Made by a program: the position numbers and the translations under genes. This document shows, one piece after another, positions 19,093 through 28,722 of a stretch of 61,599 nucleotides of DNA. The DNA comes from Streptococcus orisratti DSM 15617 (GTDB taxonomy: Bacteria > Bacillota > Bacilli > Lactobacillales > Streptococcaceae). Every line of letters begins with the position of its first letter. Positions within the stretch are counted from its first letter, which is position 1. The DNA lies in assembly GCF_000380105.1 (NCBI RefSeq), contig NZ_KB904451.1:1-61599 (forward strand), in the 5' to 3' direction. The notes beneath the pieces are model-generated. The model ran no database searches, was not told the DNA's origin, and worked only from the letters and a program-made list of their open reading frames with translations.

Positions 19093-19140
19093 AATTATCA
19101 GCTGTTTTGAGATGTCTGCACAGAGAGGATTGGAGTGAAG

Positions 19141-20247
19141 ATGGAAGAAAAAACTATCTATATTGCTGGTCTGGGCTTGATTGGTGGTTCAATTGCTCTT
19201 GGCATTAAGCGAGATCACCCAAATTATAAAATTCTAGGTTATAATCGTTCTGATAAGTCACGTGAAATTGCTTTGGAACGTGGGATTGTTGATCAGGCGA
19301 CAAATAATTTTAAGGAATTTGCCCCATTAGCAGATGTCATCATTTTAGCAGTTCCAATCAAACAGACAATTGATTTCATGAAAATCTTGGCTGACCTGGA
19401 CCTGAAGGACGATGTTATCATTACTGATGCAGGTTCTACCAAAATGAAAATTGTAGAAGCTGCGGAGAAGTATTTATCATCTAAAAAAATTCAGTTTGTT
19501 GGCTCTCATCCAATGGCTGGTTCGCACAAGACGGGAGCTATTGCGGCAGATGTTAATTTGTTTGAAAATGCCTATTATATCTTTACTCCATCTACTTTGA
19601 CAGATGATGCTACTATTTCTGAACTTGAAGCTCTTTTGTCAGGTCTCCATGCCCGTTTTATCCAGATTGATGCAGCAGAGCATGACCGTGTGACCAGTCA
19701 GATTTCGCATTTTCCCCATATCTTATCAGCCAGTCTCATGGAACAGGCAGGTGATTATGGCAACCAACACGAGATGACAAAACGGTTTGCAGCAGGTGGT
19801 TTTAGAGATATGACTCGGATTGCTGAAAGTGAGCCTGGCATGTGGACTAGTATTCTGTTAAGTAACAGAGAAGCCGTCTTAAATCGGATTTCTGATTTTA
19901 AAGAACGGTTAGACACTGTTGCTCAGCTAATTTTGGAAAACGATGAAGAGGGCATTTGGCACTATTTTGACAAGGCGCGTCAGACCCGTAAAGAAATGGA
20001 AATCCACAAACGTGGTGGTGTTGATAGTAGTTATGACCTTTTTGTAGATGTTCCAGATGAGGAAGATGTTATCTTGCGTATTTTGGAACTACTACGTGGC
20101 ACCTCATTGGTAAATATTCATATCAATGAAGAAAATCGTGAAGACATCTTTGGTATTTTACAAATTTCGTTCAAGAATGCTAAGGATTTGCAAAGGGCTG
20201 AAAGACTAATCAGCCAACACACAGATTATAAAGTTACTATTAAATAA
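19141..20247 (+). CDS. tyrA: prephenate dehydrogenase with C-terminal ACT domain
   Basis: This enzyme (368 residues from 19141) oxidises prephenate to 4-hydroxyphenylpyruvate for tyrosine. GLGLIGGSIALGIKR is the NAD-binding loop, SHPMAGSHKTG the substrate motif, and SQISHFPHILSASL follows. The last 75 residues form an ACT domain (LRGTSLVNIHINEENREDIF), probably for feedback by tyrosine. A GTG at 19135 is also in frame. I prefer the ATG because GGAG at 19132-19135 is spaced for it and overlaps the GTG. Confidence 0.92.
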   Translation: MEEKTIYIAGLGLIGGSIALGIKRDHPNYKILGYNRSDKSREIALERGIVDQATNNFKEFAPLADVIILAVPIKQTIDFMKILADLDLKDDVIITDAGSTKMKIVEAAEKYLSSKKIQFVGSHPMAGSHKTGAIAADVNLFENAYYIFTPSTLTDDATISELEALLSGLHARFIQIDAAEHDRVTSQISHFPHILSASLMEQAGDYGNQHEMTKRFAAGGFRDMTRIAESEPGMWTSILLSNREAVLNRISDFKERLDTVAQLILENDEEGIWHYFDKARQTRKEMEIHKRGGVDSSYDLFVDVPDEEDVILRILELLRGTSLVNIHINEENREDIFGILQISFKNAKDLQRAERLISQHTDYKVTIK

Positions 20248-20258
20248 GGAGTTAATCA

Positions 20259-20597
20259 ATGGCCAATATTTATGATTTAGCAAATGAATTAGAACGCGGT
20301 ATTCGTGCACTTCCGGAGTATCAGACGGTTGTGGATAACAAAGCGAAAATTGATGCGGATCCAGAGGCAAAGGCACTTTTTGAAGAATTTTCAGCTTTCC
20401 AAGAAAGTTTATACGCTAAAATGCAATCTGGTCAGATGCCTAGTGAGGAAGACCAGTTAGCCATCCAGGGTATGGGTGTTAAAGTGGAATCTAATCCAAT
20501 TTTGAAAGCCTATGTTGATGCGCAACAAGCTTTGTCAGTTTACCTAGCAGACATTGAAAAGATTGTTTTTTCACCTTTGAGAGATTTAAATGATTAA
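20259..20597 (+). CDS. YlbF/YmcA family protein (UPF0342)
   Basis: This 112-residue, largely helical protein belongs to the YlbF/YmcA (Com_YlbF, DUF964) family. Bacillus relatives affect competence, biofilm and RNA processing by RNase Y. AAGGAG lies seven bases before the ATG. It is the last gene of the aro operon here; in S. mutans and S. pyogenes-type gene orders I recall it being followed by aroA, aroK and pheA. Confidence 0.85.
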   Translation: MANIYDLANELERGIRALPEYQTVVDNKAKIDADPEAKALFEEFSAFQESLYAKMQSGQMPSEEDQLAIQGMGVKVESNPILKAYVDAQQALSVYLADIEKIVFSPLRDLND

Positions 20598-20636
20598 AAT
20601 TTTAAGCCTCTTGTCTGACAGATTATCCTAAAAAAA

Positions 20637-20693
20637 AAAACGAATGTTTGATTTGAAGTGTATTCTTCTAAATCAAGCACTCGTTTTTATTTT
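20637..20693. terminator. bidirectional terminator after the aro operon
   Basis: AAAACGAATGTTTGATTT pairs with AAATCAAGCACTCGTTTT around a 15-base loop, with a T run right and an A run left. It separates the aro operon from the opposing permease operon. Confidence 0.9.
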
Positions 20694-20696
20694 GAC

Positions 20697-21509
20697 TCAG
20701 AAAACACGATAAACGTAAGGATTGTCTGGTTTCTGAGTGTTGTTAATTTGTTTGATTTGTAGTACGGGGAGGGTTTGTTGTAAACTTTGGTTGTATTCAA
20801 GTTTGAGAGTTCCTGTAACAGTCAGCCATGTATTGTCAGAAAAGTGTTGATCGCTTCCAGTGGTTAACAAACCATAAACGCCTGAGTCGGCAATACAGTG
20901 AATGATGCCAAATCGAAATAAAAATTGATAACTAGAATTACCAGGTTCGTTGTAAACAAAGCCTGTGTATTGAATATCACGATCCATAAATTCATCGGGA
21001 TAAAGGTAAATCAGTTCCATGACTTCCATGTAGTTTTCAGTGGTAATCATCAGTTTATCACTTCCCTTATACTTTTGCAGTTCTTTTTTCATTTCACGCT
21101 CGTAAGCAGAAGAAGTGAAATAAAGGCTGGTATCAGGTTTCAAATATTGTACCCGCGTACCGTCTTCACTAACGGTACCTGAAGAACCTGCAGCAAGTGG
21201 AAAATTGTAACCTTTGGCAGATACGGTTGTTGAATCTAGGCTGACAGTTGGAACAAGAAGCCCTACTAAAACAGGGAATAATAAAATGATGGGGCTAGTT
21301 AGCTTTGCAATTTTTCCTGTTAAATGGGTGTGAAGCTTCATATTCTTCATCCAAACGATAAGTTGGACAATTGCCAAAATAAAGGATAAGACCATGGAAA
21401 TATAGGATAAGTAGGAATAATGCACGTTGATGTAACGATCTAGCTTTCCGGAAAGCTGTAAATACATAGAGAGCTCAAAGTAACCTGCTAAAATAAGAAA
21501 ACGTATCAT
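20697..21509 (-). CDS. TIGR03943 family protein (permease partner)
   Basis: This 270-residue protein has three membrane segments in its first 110 residues and a soluble C-terminal domain. It resembles the TIGR03943/YcgQ family, which is encoded next to YraQ/YcgR-type permeases. The start codon directly follows the permease stop, so the two are translated as a unit. The substrate is not known. It is the last gene of its operon and ends at the shared terminator. Confidence 0.75.
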   Translation of the reverse strand: MIRFLILAGYFELSMYLQLSGKLDRYINVHYSYLSYISMVLSFILAIVQLIVWMKNMKLHTHLTGKIAKLTSPIILLFPVLVGLLVPTVSLDSTTVSAKGYNFPLAAGSSGTVSEDGTRVQYLKPDTSLYFTSSAYEREMKKELQKYKGSDKLMITTENYMEVMELIYLYPDEFMDRDIQYTGFVYNEPGNSSYQFLFRFGIIHCIADSGVYGLLTTGSDQHFSDNTWLTVTGTLKLEYNQSLQQTLPVLQIKQINNTQKPDNPYVYRVF

Positions 21510-22412
21510 CTACATCACCCCCACAAACAGACAATATAGGACAATTATAATCGAGGAAACGGAAATAAATTGGACGATAAAGCGTGCTTTGAAAGATTTC
21601 ACCATCATCATGAGATTTTTAATATCAACCATGGGACCAATCAGCAAAAAAGCCAAAACAGGTGCTATTCCAAAACTTGATAGGAGTGAAGCACCGATGA
21701 AGGCATCAGCCTCACTACAAAGAGATAAAATAAAGGCGAGTAGCATCATGATTAAGATAGCTGTGATAGGATTGTGCCCAATTGTAGTCAAAATACGAGT
21801 AGGTAGGTAGATTTGCATGGCAGATGCTAATAAAGTTCCAAAAACGAGATAACGTCCAGTATCAAAAACTTCATCGATGGCATGAGCAAATGCAAGGAAT
21901 AGCTTTTTAGTCCATTTTTCTTTGGAATAGTCATGAAAATGTGTTGGCTGAGCATTTTCCTTGAGAATATTATCGTCAACAACGAAAGCGAGCATAATTC
22001 CTAACGTAATGGCAACTAAAATCGCTCCCAACAAACGCAACATAAGAAAACGAAGTGAATTTCCAAAAGCTGAGTAGGTCGCAAATAGCACAATAGGGTT
22101 GATAATGGGTGCGGTCGCTAAGAAAGGTATTGCGGTATAGCTGGGTACCTTTTTCTCCAAAAAGCGATTGATGATGGGAACAATGCCACATTCACAGGAT
22201 GGAAATATAAAACCAATAAGGGTTCCAAAAAGGATACGCAGAAATTTGTTTTTAGGGAGAAACTTTTGAACAAGATCTGGCGTAACATAAATTTCAATAA
22301 ATCCTGATAAAATCGCTCCTAACAGGACAAAGGGTAAAGCTTCAATGATGATTGAAATAAAAATAGCCATCCACTGCAGTACACTGTCTGGCAAATTACT
22401 GAGCATACCCAT
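21510..22412 (-). CDS. permease of the YraQ/UPF0718 (ArsP-like) family
   Basis: This 300-residue integral membrane protein has about eight membrane segments and the family motif PSCECGIVPI near residue 72, plus CSEADAFIGASLLSSFGIAP near 232. Conserved cysteines in these motifs suggest handling of a metal or metalloid, but the substrate is unknown. It is sandwiched between a 44-residue small protein (three-base gap) and the TIGR03943 partner (no gap). Confidence 0.8.
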   Translation of the reverse strand: MGMLSNLPDSVLQWMAIFISIIIEALPFVLLGAILSGFIEIYVTPDLVQKFLPKNKFLRILFGTLIGFIFPSCECGIVPIINRFLEKKVPSYTAIPFLATAPIINPIVLFATYSAFGNSLRFLMLRLLGAILVAITLGIMLAFVVDDNILKENAQPTHFHDYSKEKWTKKLFLAFAHAIDEVFDTGRYLVFGTLLASAMQIYLPTRILTTIGHNPITAILIMMLLAFILSLCSEADAFIGASLLSSFGIAPVLAFLLIGPMVDIKNLMMMVKSFKARFIVQFISVSSIIIVLYCLFVGVM

Positions 22413-22415
22413 AAG

Positions 22416-22550
22416 CTACTTAATCTCTTTCTTTTTAGGATTTTTCTTTTTGTCGTCTTCTGGGTCAGTTGCTATTTTGGGTTCTGGAACTTTTGCAAAA
22501 TTTGCAAACATGCTTTCCAAGTCATCCTGACGTTTGTGAGTGATAGCCAT
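22416..22550 (-). CDS. 44-residue small protein (SPJ_0845-like)
   Basis: The complement encodes MAITHKRQDDLESMFANFAK then an acidic/Pro stretch and a very basic tail (KKKNPKKKEIK). GAAGG precedes the ATG at a proper distance and the stop lies three bases before the permease start. I recall a streptococcal family of this type named SPJ_0845. No membrane segment is present. The basic tail and position suggest an accessory role to the permease or a translational leader, but this is inference. Confidence 0.65.
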   Translation of the reverse strand: MAITHKRQDDLESMFANFAKVPEPKIATDPEDDKKKNPKKKEIK

Positions 22551-22905
22551 AAAGATACCTTCTTTCTATAAATAATCTCTTTCTATTATACTATCAATTC
22601 CTAAAAAAAGGGAAATGAAGTCGGGAATTTTGCAAATAGCGGGGCTGAAAGGCTTTGAATTATCAAACTCAATCGCTGTTGCCTTGATTTGATGAGCGCT
22701 CGGCTCCAAAGACTATTGGTTAGAAAACTAGAAAGTAATAGAGTTCTATCTACATTTCGTTGATACAAAGAACGCTTACCTTATTTTTGACCTTCCAAAG
22801 TCTCTCCACAGGCTTTTGTATGATAGGCTGAGACAATGAGCATAGGAGTTGTAACTGTCACTAATTAGTGATAAAATCAAAACAGAAAATCAGAGGAGAA
22901 TAATT
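22551..22905. other. 355-bp divergent intergenic region
   Basis: On the minus strand a TATAAT (22591-22586) serves the small-protein/permease operon. The stretch around 22640-22740 (TATCAAACTCAATCGC, CTTGATTTGATG) resembles a decayed RUP-type repeat without clear ends. GAGGAG at 22893-22898 belongs to the next gene. No ORF is convincing. Confidence 0.45.
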
Positions 22906-23952
22906 ATGGCAATTGAACTTGGTATCACAACGTTTGGAGAAACGACAAAGCTAGAAAAGACTGGGCAAGTCATTCCACACGATCAGCGAATTCGTGAATT
23001 GGTGGAAGAAATTGAATTAGCTGATCAAGTTGGCTTAGATATTTATGCCATCGGTGAACATCATCGAGAAGACTTTGCTGTGTCGGCACCGGAAATTGTT
23101 TTAGCAGCTGGAGCGGCTCGCACCAAAAGTATCCGCTTGTCATCTGCTGTTACCATCATTTCTTCAATTGATCCAATTCGTGTCTATCAACAGTATGCGA
23201 CAATTGATGCTATTTCAAATGGTAGAGCCGAGATTATGGCAGGACGTGGTTCCTTCACTGAATCATTTCCGCTTTTTGGTTACAACTTAACAGACTACGA
23301 TGAACTTTTTAATGAGAAATTGGATATGTTATTAACCATCAAAGAAGAGACCACCCTAAAATGGAAAGGAGAGCATACTCAAACTGTCCACAACCATCCG
23401 GTTTACCCACGCGCAGTTCAGGAAGATTTTCCTATCTGGGTAGCCACGGGTGGGAACCTTGACTCAACTGTGCGAATTGCGGAACAAGGACTACCAATCG
23501 TTTATGCAACAATTGGTGGAAATCCCAAAGCATTTCGTCAGTTAGTTCGAATTTATAAGGAAATCGGCAGTCGTCACGGTCATGCACCTGAACAACTCAA
23601 GGTGGCAGCACATTCTTGGGGTTGGATTGAAGAAGATCACCAGTCGGCTATTGATCACTATTTTTATCCAACAAAACAGACAGTGGATAATATTGCTAAA
23701 GACCGTCCTCACTGGATAGAAATGACAAAAGAACAGTACCTTACCTCAGTTGGTCCAGACGGTGCTATCTTTGTTGGTGATCCAGAGCATGTAGCCGCTA
23801 AGATTATTAAGATTATTGAAGATTTGCAACTAGACCGTTTTATGCTCCATCTACCAATCGGGTCTATGCCTCATGAGGATGTTCTTAAAGCTATTAAACT
23901 TTATGGTGAAAAGGTTGCACCAATTGTTCGTAATCATTTTAAAAAGAAATAG
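22906..23952 (+). CDS. luciferase-like FMN-dependent oxidoreductase (LLM class)
   Basis: The 348-residue TIM-barrel protein shows the bacterial luciferase-like pattern: GLDIYAIGEHHREDFAVSAPE near residue 43, SSAVTIISSIDPIRVYQQ, and AEIMAGRGSFTESFPLFGY near 107. It likely binds flavin and oxidises a small substrate of unknown identity. GAGGAG lies seven bases before the ATG. It appears to be monocistronic. Only weak hairpins are seen downstream. Confidence 0.85.
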   Translation: MAIELGITTFGETTKLEKTGQVIPHDQRIRELVEEIELADQVGLDIYAIGEHHREDFAVSAPEIVLAAGAARTKSIRLSSAVTIISSIDPIRVYQQYATIDAISNGRAEIMAGRGSFTESFPLFGYNLTDYDELFNEKLDMLLTIKEETTLKWKGEHTQTVHNHPVYPRAVQEDFPIWVATGGNLDSTVRIAEQGLPIVYATIGGNPKAFRQLVRIYKEIGSRHGHAPEQLKVAAHSWGWIEEDHQSAIDHYFYPTKQTVDNIAKDRPHWIEMTKEQYLTSVGPDGAIFVGDPEHVAAKIIKIIEDLQLDRFMLHLPIGSMPHEDVLKAIKLYGEKVAPIVRNHFKKK

Positions 23953-24078
23953 GTTGTTGGTCTCAGAACACTAGTGTCAGAGGGAAATCAGATATATTTG
24001 TGTCCATGTTCTGCGAGCCCTTGCTGCCTAGATTTGTCGAGCTTTACTTCTCGCTGTCTGCATTATCTAATCTAAACA

Positions 24079-24368
24079 CCTGTATTCACAAGTGAAGTAC
24101 TTATAGATAAGAGATAGTCTTTTGAGAGAATACTGACTGTATTTTGAAAAAAAAACTAACGAGGAGTAGCTCAAAAACTAGCCTTATACTCAACCAAAAT
24201 CAAAAATAACAAACTTATAACTATCATCATGAATCATCCCCTTTTACCGTGACAAAAGATTCCATCAATCATGTAATTGTTCATTTTTGAATATATCCAA
24301 TCACTTCCAGGTAGCTATTTCTGATTTTTAATCAGTATTAGATGGAAATGCTGAACTGTGAATACAGG
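24079..24368. repeat. 290-bp unit bounded by 12-bp perfect inverted repeats
   Basis: CCTGTATTCACA at 24079-24090 is exactly mirrored by TGTGAATACAGG at 24357-24368, and TCTAA lies just outside each end. The interior has no ORF, but holds TATACTCAACCAAAATCAAA, like one end of a RUP. It fills most of the 506-bp gap between the oxidoreductase gene and pckA. A miniature mobile element is plausible; no second copy is seen in the window. Confidence 0.45.
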
Positions 24369-24402
24369 TTCTAACTTTAACTTTCAAAAAAAACTGTAGC
24401 TA

Positions 24403-24447
24403 AAAAAGCGTTTAGAAGTCATTTGAGGTGGTTTCTGAACGCTTTTT
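24403..24447. terminator. terminator of pckA
   Basis: AAAAAGCGTT and AACGCTTTTT form a 10-bp stem, extended by TAGAA/TTTCT with one bulge. On the minus strand the stem is followed by T residues, about 12 bases beyond the pckA stop. Confidence 0.85.
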
Positions 24448-24458
24448 ACATATTAGAA

Positions 24459-26102
24459 TTAGAGGAGGCTATTAAGTAATGCTTCTAGGCGCGAAATGGC
24501 TTCAACGGGGAGGGCTTCTCGTGGATGGTTGCGGTTAAATTCCAATAGAAAATTCAGACGTATTTGGATGCGTTCGCGCAGCAATTGCTTATAAGCAGTA
24601 TCAAATGGATGAACTGGGTATTGAGTAAGCGCTAAATACTTGAGTCCATCAACAGGACCAAACGGTTGGAAATCGGCTTTTCCATCAACAATCAGTTCGA
24701 TAATTTCCAAGGACACTTCCTTTGGAATAGATTTTCCCATGTAATAGCCAGTATTGATAATGTAGCAATCTACTCCAGATTTGAATAAGGAGTAAAATTT
24801 TTGATAGTCTTCAACTAAAGGATAGATTCTAAAAGGGTTAGCATAGGGTTCAATAACCAAACTTTCTCGGCTATCTTTGGTATTTTCGGCACTAGATCGT
24901 TTAGTCATTAAGGTGCAACCCATCGTTGAGGCGATGCGAGGATCGTCAATCTTGATGAGAGGTGGTAGTGAGTCGTCTTTCATAATCCAAAAGATAGCAC
25001 TGATTGCATCATCAATACGGTCGAGGCGATTTGGGGTGGAAAAGCGTGATTTTACAGTTCTACCGTTGCCATTTCGAATATCTTCGGTGACGAGTTTTTT
25101 TCGACCATCTTTGTCAAGGGTAACACCGCAATTTTGAACAGTCACAAAAAAATCTTGTTCAGGGTGACCTGTGGGATAGTCATTGGTTTTGTCAAAGTAG
25201 GATGGTTCCAAAGCAATAGAAGAGCCATCTGCTTGGGAAATGATAAAAGCATCATCATGCAAGACTTTGATATCATATTTTCCATGATGTTTGGCATGAG
25301 TTAAGGTTGATTTGCCGGAACCCGATAAACCAAAAAATGAAGCTACATAACTATTCTGATCGTGTTTTGACTTGAAGATTTTCAAACCTCCGTGGCAAGC
25401 GACATACCCATTTCTTGCCGCTGTTCCCCAAGCCAGTGTGAGTGTAGCTTTTTTTAATTCTCCAAAGTAATTAAGTCCTAAAATAATGACACAGTTGTGC
25501 TGTGTGTCGAAATAGGCTAGCCCATCGGGATAGTCTGGATGAGTCCATTTGGGGTCGAAAAAGACGAAAATATCGTTTTCTTCGTACTTCTTTGAGAGAC
25601 GAAGTCGATTTTTGAACTCTTCATCTAAAATTTGAAAGTTTAAAAGCCAAGAGTAGAGATTATTGGCTTCTTCTTCGGGAACCATAAGGTGTGCAGTTAT
25701 CATGAACTCTTCATCCAAGCCGACAACAGCTGCAGCTTTGTAGAATTGGCGACGATGGGATTGGTAGACAGCGCTCCTGACAAGAGATAGCAGCTTTTCG
25801 TCTTCCACACTATCCTGACCATAGATTCTTCTAGCTTTGGCTGTACGTCCAACGATAGCACCAGAGTTGGTTAAAAGCACTCGCGCATAGGAGGGGAGTC
25901 CTAATTCTTTAGTATGAATAACGGGCATGTCTAAAACGACTGTCCCAAAAGTAGTTGATGCTAATTGGTAAGCTTCCTCTAAAGTTTTTATAGGACGAAC
26001 CTGATTTTCATAAAATGCTGTCTCTATGATTGTTTTCAAGGGTGAGAAATAAACGGAGCCTTTCCGCATTTCTTCAGGCGTAAAGTGATATCTTGTTACC
26101 AT
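24459..26102 (-). CDS. pckA: phosphoenolpyruvate carboxykinase (ATP)
   Basis: The 547-residue enzyme interconverts oxaloacetate and PEP with ATP/ADP. The P-loop GLSGSGKSTL is near residue 262, the second kinase motif VLHDDAFII near 285, and the adenine/substrate region RSSAENTKDS is present. WGTAARNGYVACHGG resembles the substrate-site region. Length is typical. ATP-type PckA is absent from many streptococci but is present in rumen streptococci, where it may work in the CO2-fixing direction to feed aspartate and succinate. GGAGGAT precedes the ATG. A catabolite-repression-like site lies 56-69 bases upstream. Confidence 0.93.
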   Translation of the reverse strand: MVTRYHFTPEEMRKGSVYFSPLKTIIETAFYENQVRPIKTLEEAYQLASTTFGTVVLDMPVIHTKELGLPSYARVLLTNSGAIVGRTAKARRIYGQDSVEDEKLLSLVRSAVYQSHRRQFYKAAAVVGLDEEFMITAHLMVPEEEANNLYSWLLNFQILDEEFKNRLRLSKKYEENDIFVFFDPKWTHPDYPDGLAYFDTQHNCVIILGLNYFGELKKATLTLAWGTAARNGYVACHGGLKIFKSKHDQNSYVASFFGLSGSGKSTLTHAKHHGKYDIKVLHDDAFIISQADGSSIALEPSYFDKTNDYPTGHPEQDFFVTVQNCGVTLDKDGRKKLVTEDIRNGNGRTVKSRFSTPNRLDRIDDAISAIFWIMKDDSLPPLIKIDDPRIASTMGCTLMTKRSSAENTKDSRESLVIEPYANPFRIYPLVEDYQKFYSLFKSGVDCYIINTGYYMGKSIPKEVSLEIIELIVDGKADFQPFGPVDGLKYLALTQYPVHPFDTAYKQLLRERIQIRLNFLLEFNRNHPREALPVEAISRLEALLNSLL

Positions 26103-26123
26103 GATGCTATCCTCCTTATTTCA

Positions 26124-26171
26124 TGTAAAATGGTTTACAAAACATTATCAATGCTTTTGCAAACGTTTACA
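26124..26171 (-). promoter_or_regulatory. cre-like sites in the pckA leader
   Basis: TGCAAACGTTTACA at 26158-26171 matches the CcpA consensus TGWNANCGNTNWCA with one mismatch. A second palindrome, TGTAAA-ATGG-TTTACA at 26124-26139, lacks the central CG. They lie between the likely promoter (TTGTTA near 26209-26204 on the minus strand) and the start codon, which favours repression by glucose. Confidence 0.6.
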
Positions 26172-26282
26172 ATCTCATTTTATCACAATTTTAACATTTT
26201 CACTAACAAAAAATGAAATTGATTTACTTTTTCAAAAATTTGATGTGAAGAGGAAAGTTAAAATTTGAAAGCAAGAATGGGA

Positions 26283-26432
26283 TATAGGTAAAAACTATAA
26301 CTCGGTCTAAATGTATAAGAAAAAACTATACCGCAGCATAAAAAGTTAGAATAGGTAAAAGTATTGAAAATAAAGGAAAAATCAGATAAAATTTTAGACA
26401 CAAAAACAAACTAGATATAGTTTTAAACTAAT
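26283..26432 (+). promoter_or_regulatory. metE promoter with three MET-box-like palindromes
   Basis: Compared with the MtaR/MetR box TATAGTTTSAAACTATA, 26283-26299 matches 14 of 17, 26314-26330 matches 12 and 26416-26432 matches 14. The promoter is TTGAAA (26364-26369), 17 bp, TAAAAT (26387-26392). Two boxes thus lie upstream of the -35, 31 bp apart, and one lies in the early transcript. The rest of the 349-bp gap holds only the pckA promoter side. Confidence 0.7.
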
Positions 26433-26451
26433 GACGATATAGGAGGCAACT

Positions 26452-28692
26452 ATGGTTAAGATTTCAAGTTTGGGATATCCCAGATTAGGTGAACAACGCG
26501 AATGGAAAAAGCTGATTGAGGCGTATTGGGCAGGAAATATTTCTCAAGAAGATTTAGAAAAACAAGCTAAAGTACTTCGCTTGACATTTTTAAATAAGCA
26601 ATTGCAAGCGGGATTGGATTTAATTCCGGTTGGTGATTTTTCACTTTATGATCACATCTTGGACTTGTCAGTACAGTTTGGCATTATTCCTAAACGATTT
26701 GCTAAAGAGGAAGTAAATTTGGATCTGTATTTTTCTATTGCGCGTGGGAACAAGGACAATGTTGCCTCATCAATGAAAAAATGGTTCAATACAAATTATC
26801 ACTACATTGTTCCAGAATGGTCAAAAATTAAACCCAAATTGACTAATACGCGTTTACTGGATTTGTATCTTGAAGCTCGTGAGGTTGTCGGTGACAAGGC
26901 AAAACCAGTCATTACTGGACCAGTTACCTATGTTGCCCTTTCTTCAGAAGTCGAAGATTTCACAGCAGCAGTAAAAAGCCTTTTGCCTCTTTACAAACAA
27001 ATCTTTAAAGAATTGGTTGACGCAGGAGCAACTTACATTCAAGTAGATGAACCAATCTTCGTGACAGATGAGGGCGCTGATTTACTTGAAGCTGCAAAAT
27101 TTGTTTACACTTATTTTGCTAAAGAGATTCCAGAAGCAAAACTTATTTTCCAAACCTATTTTGAGGCTCTTATTGACTCGGAAAAACTGGCAAAGCTTCC
27201 TGTGGCTGCCTTTGGTTTAGACTTTGTTCATGGTTTGGATGAAAACCTAGCTGCTGTGCAAGATGGGCTCTTTGCTGGAAAAGTTATTTTTGCAGGTCTT
27301 GTCGATGGTCGTAATGTTTGGGCTGCTGATTTTAACAGGACATCAAGTCTCCTTAAAACGATTGCTGACAATGTTGCAGAAGTAGTCGTTCAGCCATCAT
27401 GTTCACTGTTGCACGTTCCGGTAACAACGAAAAATGAAACAGACTTAGATCCTGTTCTTAAAAAGGGGCTATCTTTCGCTGATGAAAAATTAGTAGAGAT
27501 TAAACTCCTAGCTGAAAAATTTGATGGTGTTGAAAATCCAGCTTATGCTGAGCACGTCGCTGATTTTGATGCCTTACAGGCGGCAGATTTCCGTAACGTT
27601 GAATTAGAAAATCTCGCTCAAGTGCCTACCCAACGTCCACACGATTATAAGATTCGTCGTCAAATTCAGCAAGAACGTCTTCATTTGCCAATTTTACCAA
27701 CAACAACAATTGGTTCTTTCCCGCAATCACCTGAAATTCGTCGGACACGTTTGGCTTGGAAACGCGGGGATATTTCAAACGAAGCCTATAAAGAATTTAT
27801 CAATTCAGAAATTGCTCGCTGGATTAAAATTCAGGAAGATTTGGATATTGACGTTTTGGTTCATGGTGAATTTGAGCGTGTGGACATGGTAGAGTTCTTT
27901 GGTCAAAAATTGGCTGGTTTTACTACTACCAAATTGGGTTGGGTTCAATCTTATGGTTCTCGTGCTGTTAAACCACCAATCATTTACGGTGATGTAAAGC
28001 ACATTCAACCACTAACAGTTGCTGAGACAGTTTATGCACAAAGTTTGACTGACCGCCCTGTTAAAGGAATGCTAACTGGGCCTATTACGATTACTAACTG
28101 GTCTTTCGAACGTACGGATATTCCGCGTAGCCAATTATTCAATCAAATCGGTCTGGCTATCAAAGATGAGATTAAATTACTAGAAGATGAGGGCATTGCT
28201 ATTATACAAGTAGATGAAGCTGCCCTTCGTGAAGGCTTGCCATTACGTAAGGCAAAGCAAAAAGCTTACTTAGATGATGCTGTTCAGGCTTTCCGTATTG
28301 CAACGTCGTCTGTCAAAGACGAAACTCAAATTCATACGCACATGTGCTATTCAAAATTTGATGAAATCATTGATTCAATTCGTGACTTGGATGCCGATGT
28401 CATTTCAATCGAAACAAGCCGTAGTCATGGTGATATTATTGAATCCTTTGAGACGGCTGTTTATCCTTTGGGAATTGGTTTGGGTGTTTATGATATTCAT
28501 TCACCTCGTGTACCTACCAAAGAAGAAGTTAAGGCCAACATTGAGCGTCCACTTCACCAGTTATCTTTGGAACAATTCTGGGTCAATCCAGACTGTGGAC
28601 TCAAAACACGTCGCGAACCTGAGACACTTGCAGCATTGGAAATCTTGGTTGCAGCTACCAAAGAGGTTCGTGCAAAATATGGAAAAGCCTAG
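26452..28692 (+). CDS. metE: cobalamin-independent methionine synthase
   Basis: This 746-residue enzyme transfers the methyl group of 5-methyl-tetrahydropteroyl-triglutamate to homocysteine. The zinc ligands sit in IHTHMCYS near residue 628 and NPDCGLKTR near 712, and [11 protein letters not shown] near 420 starts the C-terminal barrel. Length is normal. GGAGG lies seven bases before the ATG. It forms an operon with the bifunctional metF 30 bases downstream, behind MET-box-like sites. Confidence 0.97.
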   Translation: MVKISSLGYPRLGEQREWKKLIEAYWAGNISQEDLEKQAKVLRLTFLNKQLQAGLDLIPVGDFSLYDHILDLSVQFGIIPKRFAKEEVNLDLYFSIARGNKDNVASSMKKWFNTNYHYIVPEWSKIKPKLTNTRLLDLYLEAREVVGDKAKPVITGPVTYVALSSEVEDFTAAVKSLLPLYKQIFKELVDAGATYIQVDEPIFVTDEGADLLEAAKFVYTYFAKEIPEAKLIFQTYFEALIDSEKLAKLPVAAFGLDFVHGLDENLAAVQDGLFAGKVIFAGLVDGRNVWAADFNRTSSLLKTIADNVAEVVVQPSCSLLHVPVTTKNETDLDPVLKKGLSFADEKLVEIKLLAEKFDGVENPAYAEHVADFDALQAADFRNVELENLAQVPTQRPHDYKIRRQIQQERLHLPILPTTTIGSFPQSPEIRRTRLAWKRGDISNEAYKEFINSEIARWIKIQEDLDIDVLVHGEFERVDMVEFFGQKLAGFTTTKLGWVQSYGSRAVKPPIIYGDVKHIQPLTVAETVYAQSLTDRPVKGMLTGPITITNWSFERTDIPRSQLFNQIGLAIKDEIKLLEDEGIAIIQVDEAALREGLPLRKAKQKAYLDDAVQAFRIATSSVKDETQIHTHMCYSKFDEIIDSIRDLDADVISIETSRSHGDIIESFETAVYPLGIGLGVYDIHSPRVPTKEEVKANIERPLHQLSLEQFWVNPDCGLKTRREPETLAALEILVAATKEVRAKYGKA

Positions 28693-28722
28693 TGTTAAGA
28701 TAGGTAAAAAGAGGGAGGGGTT

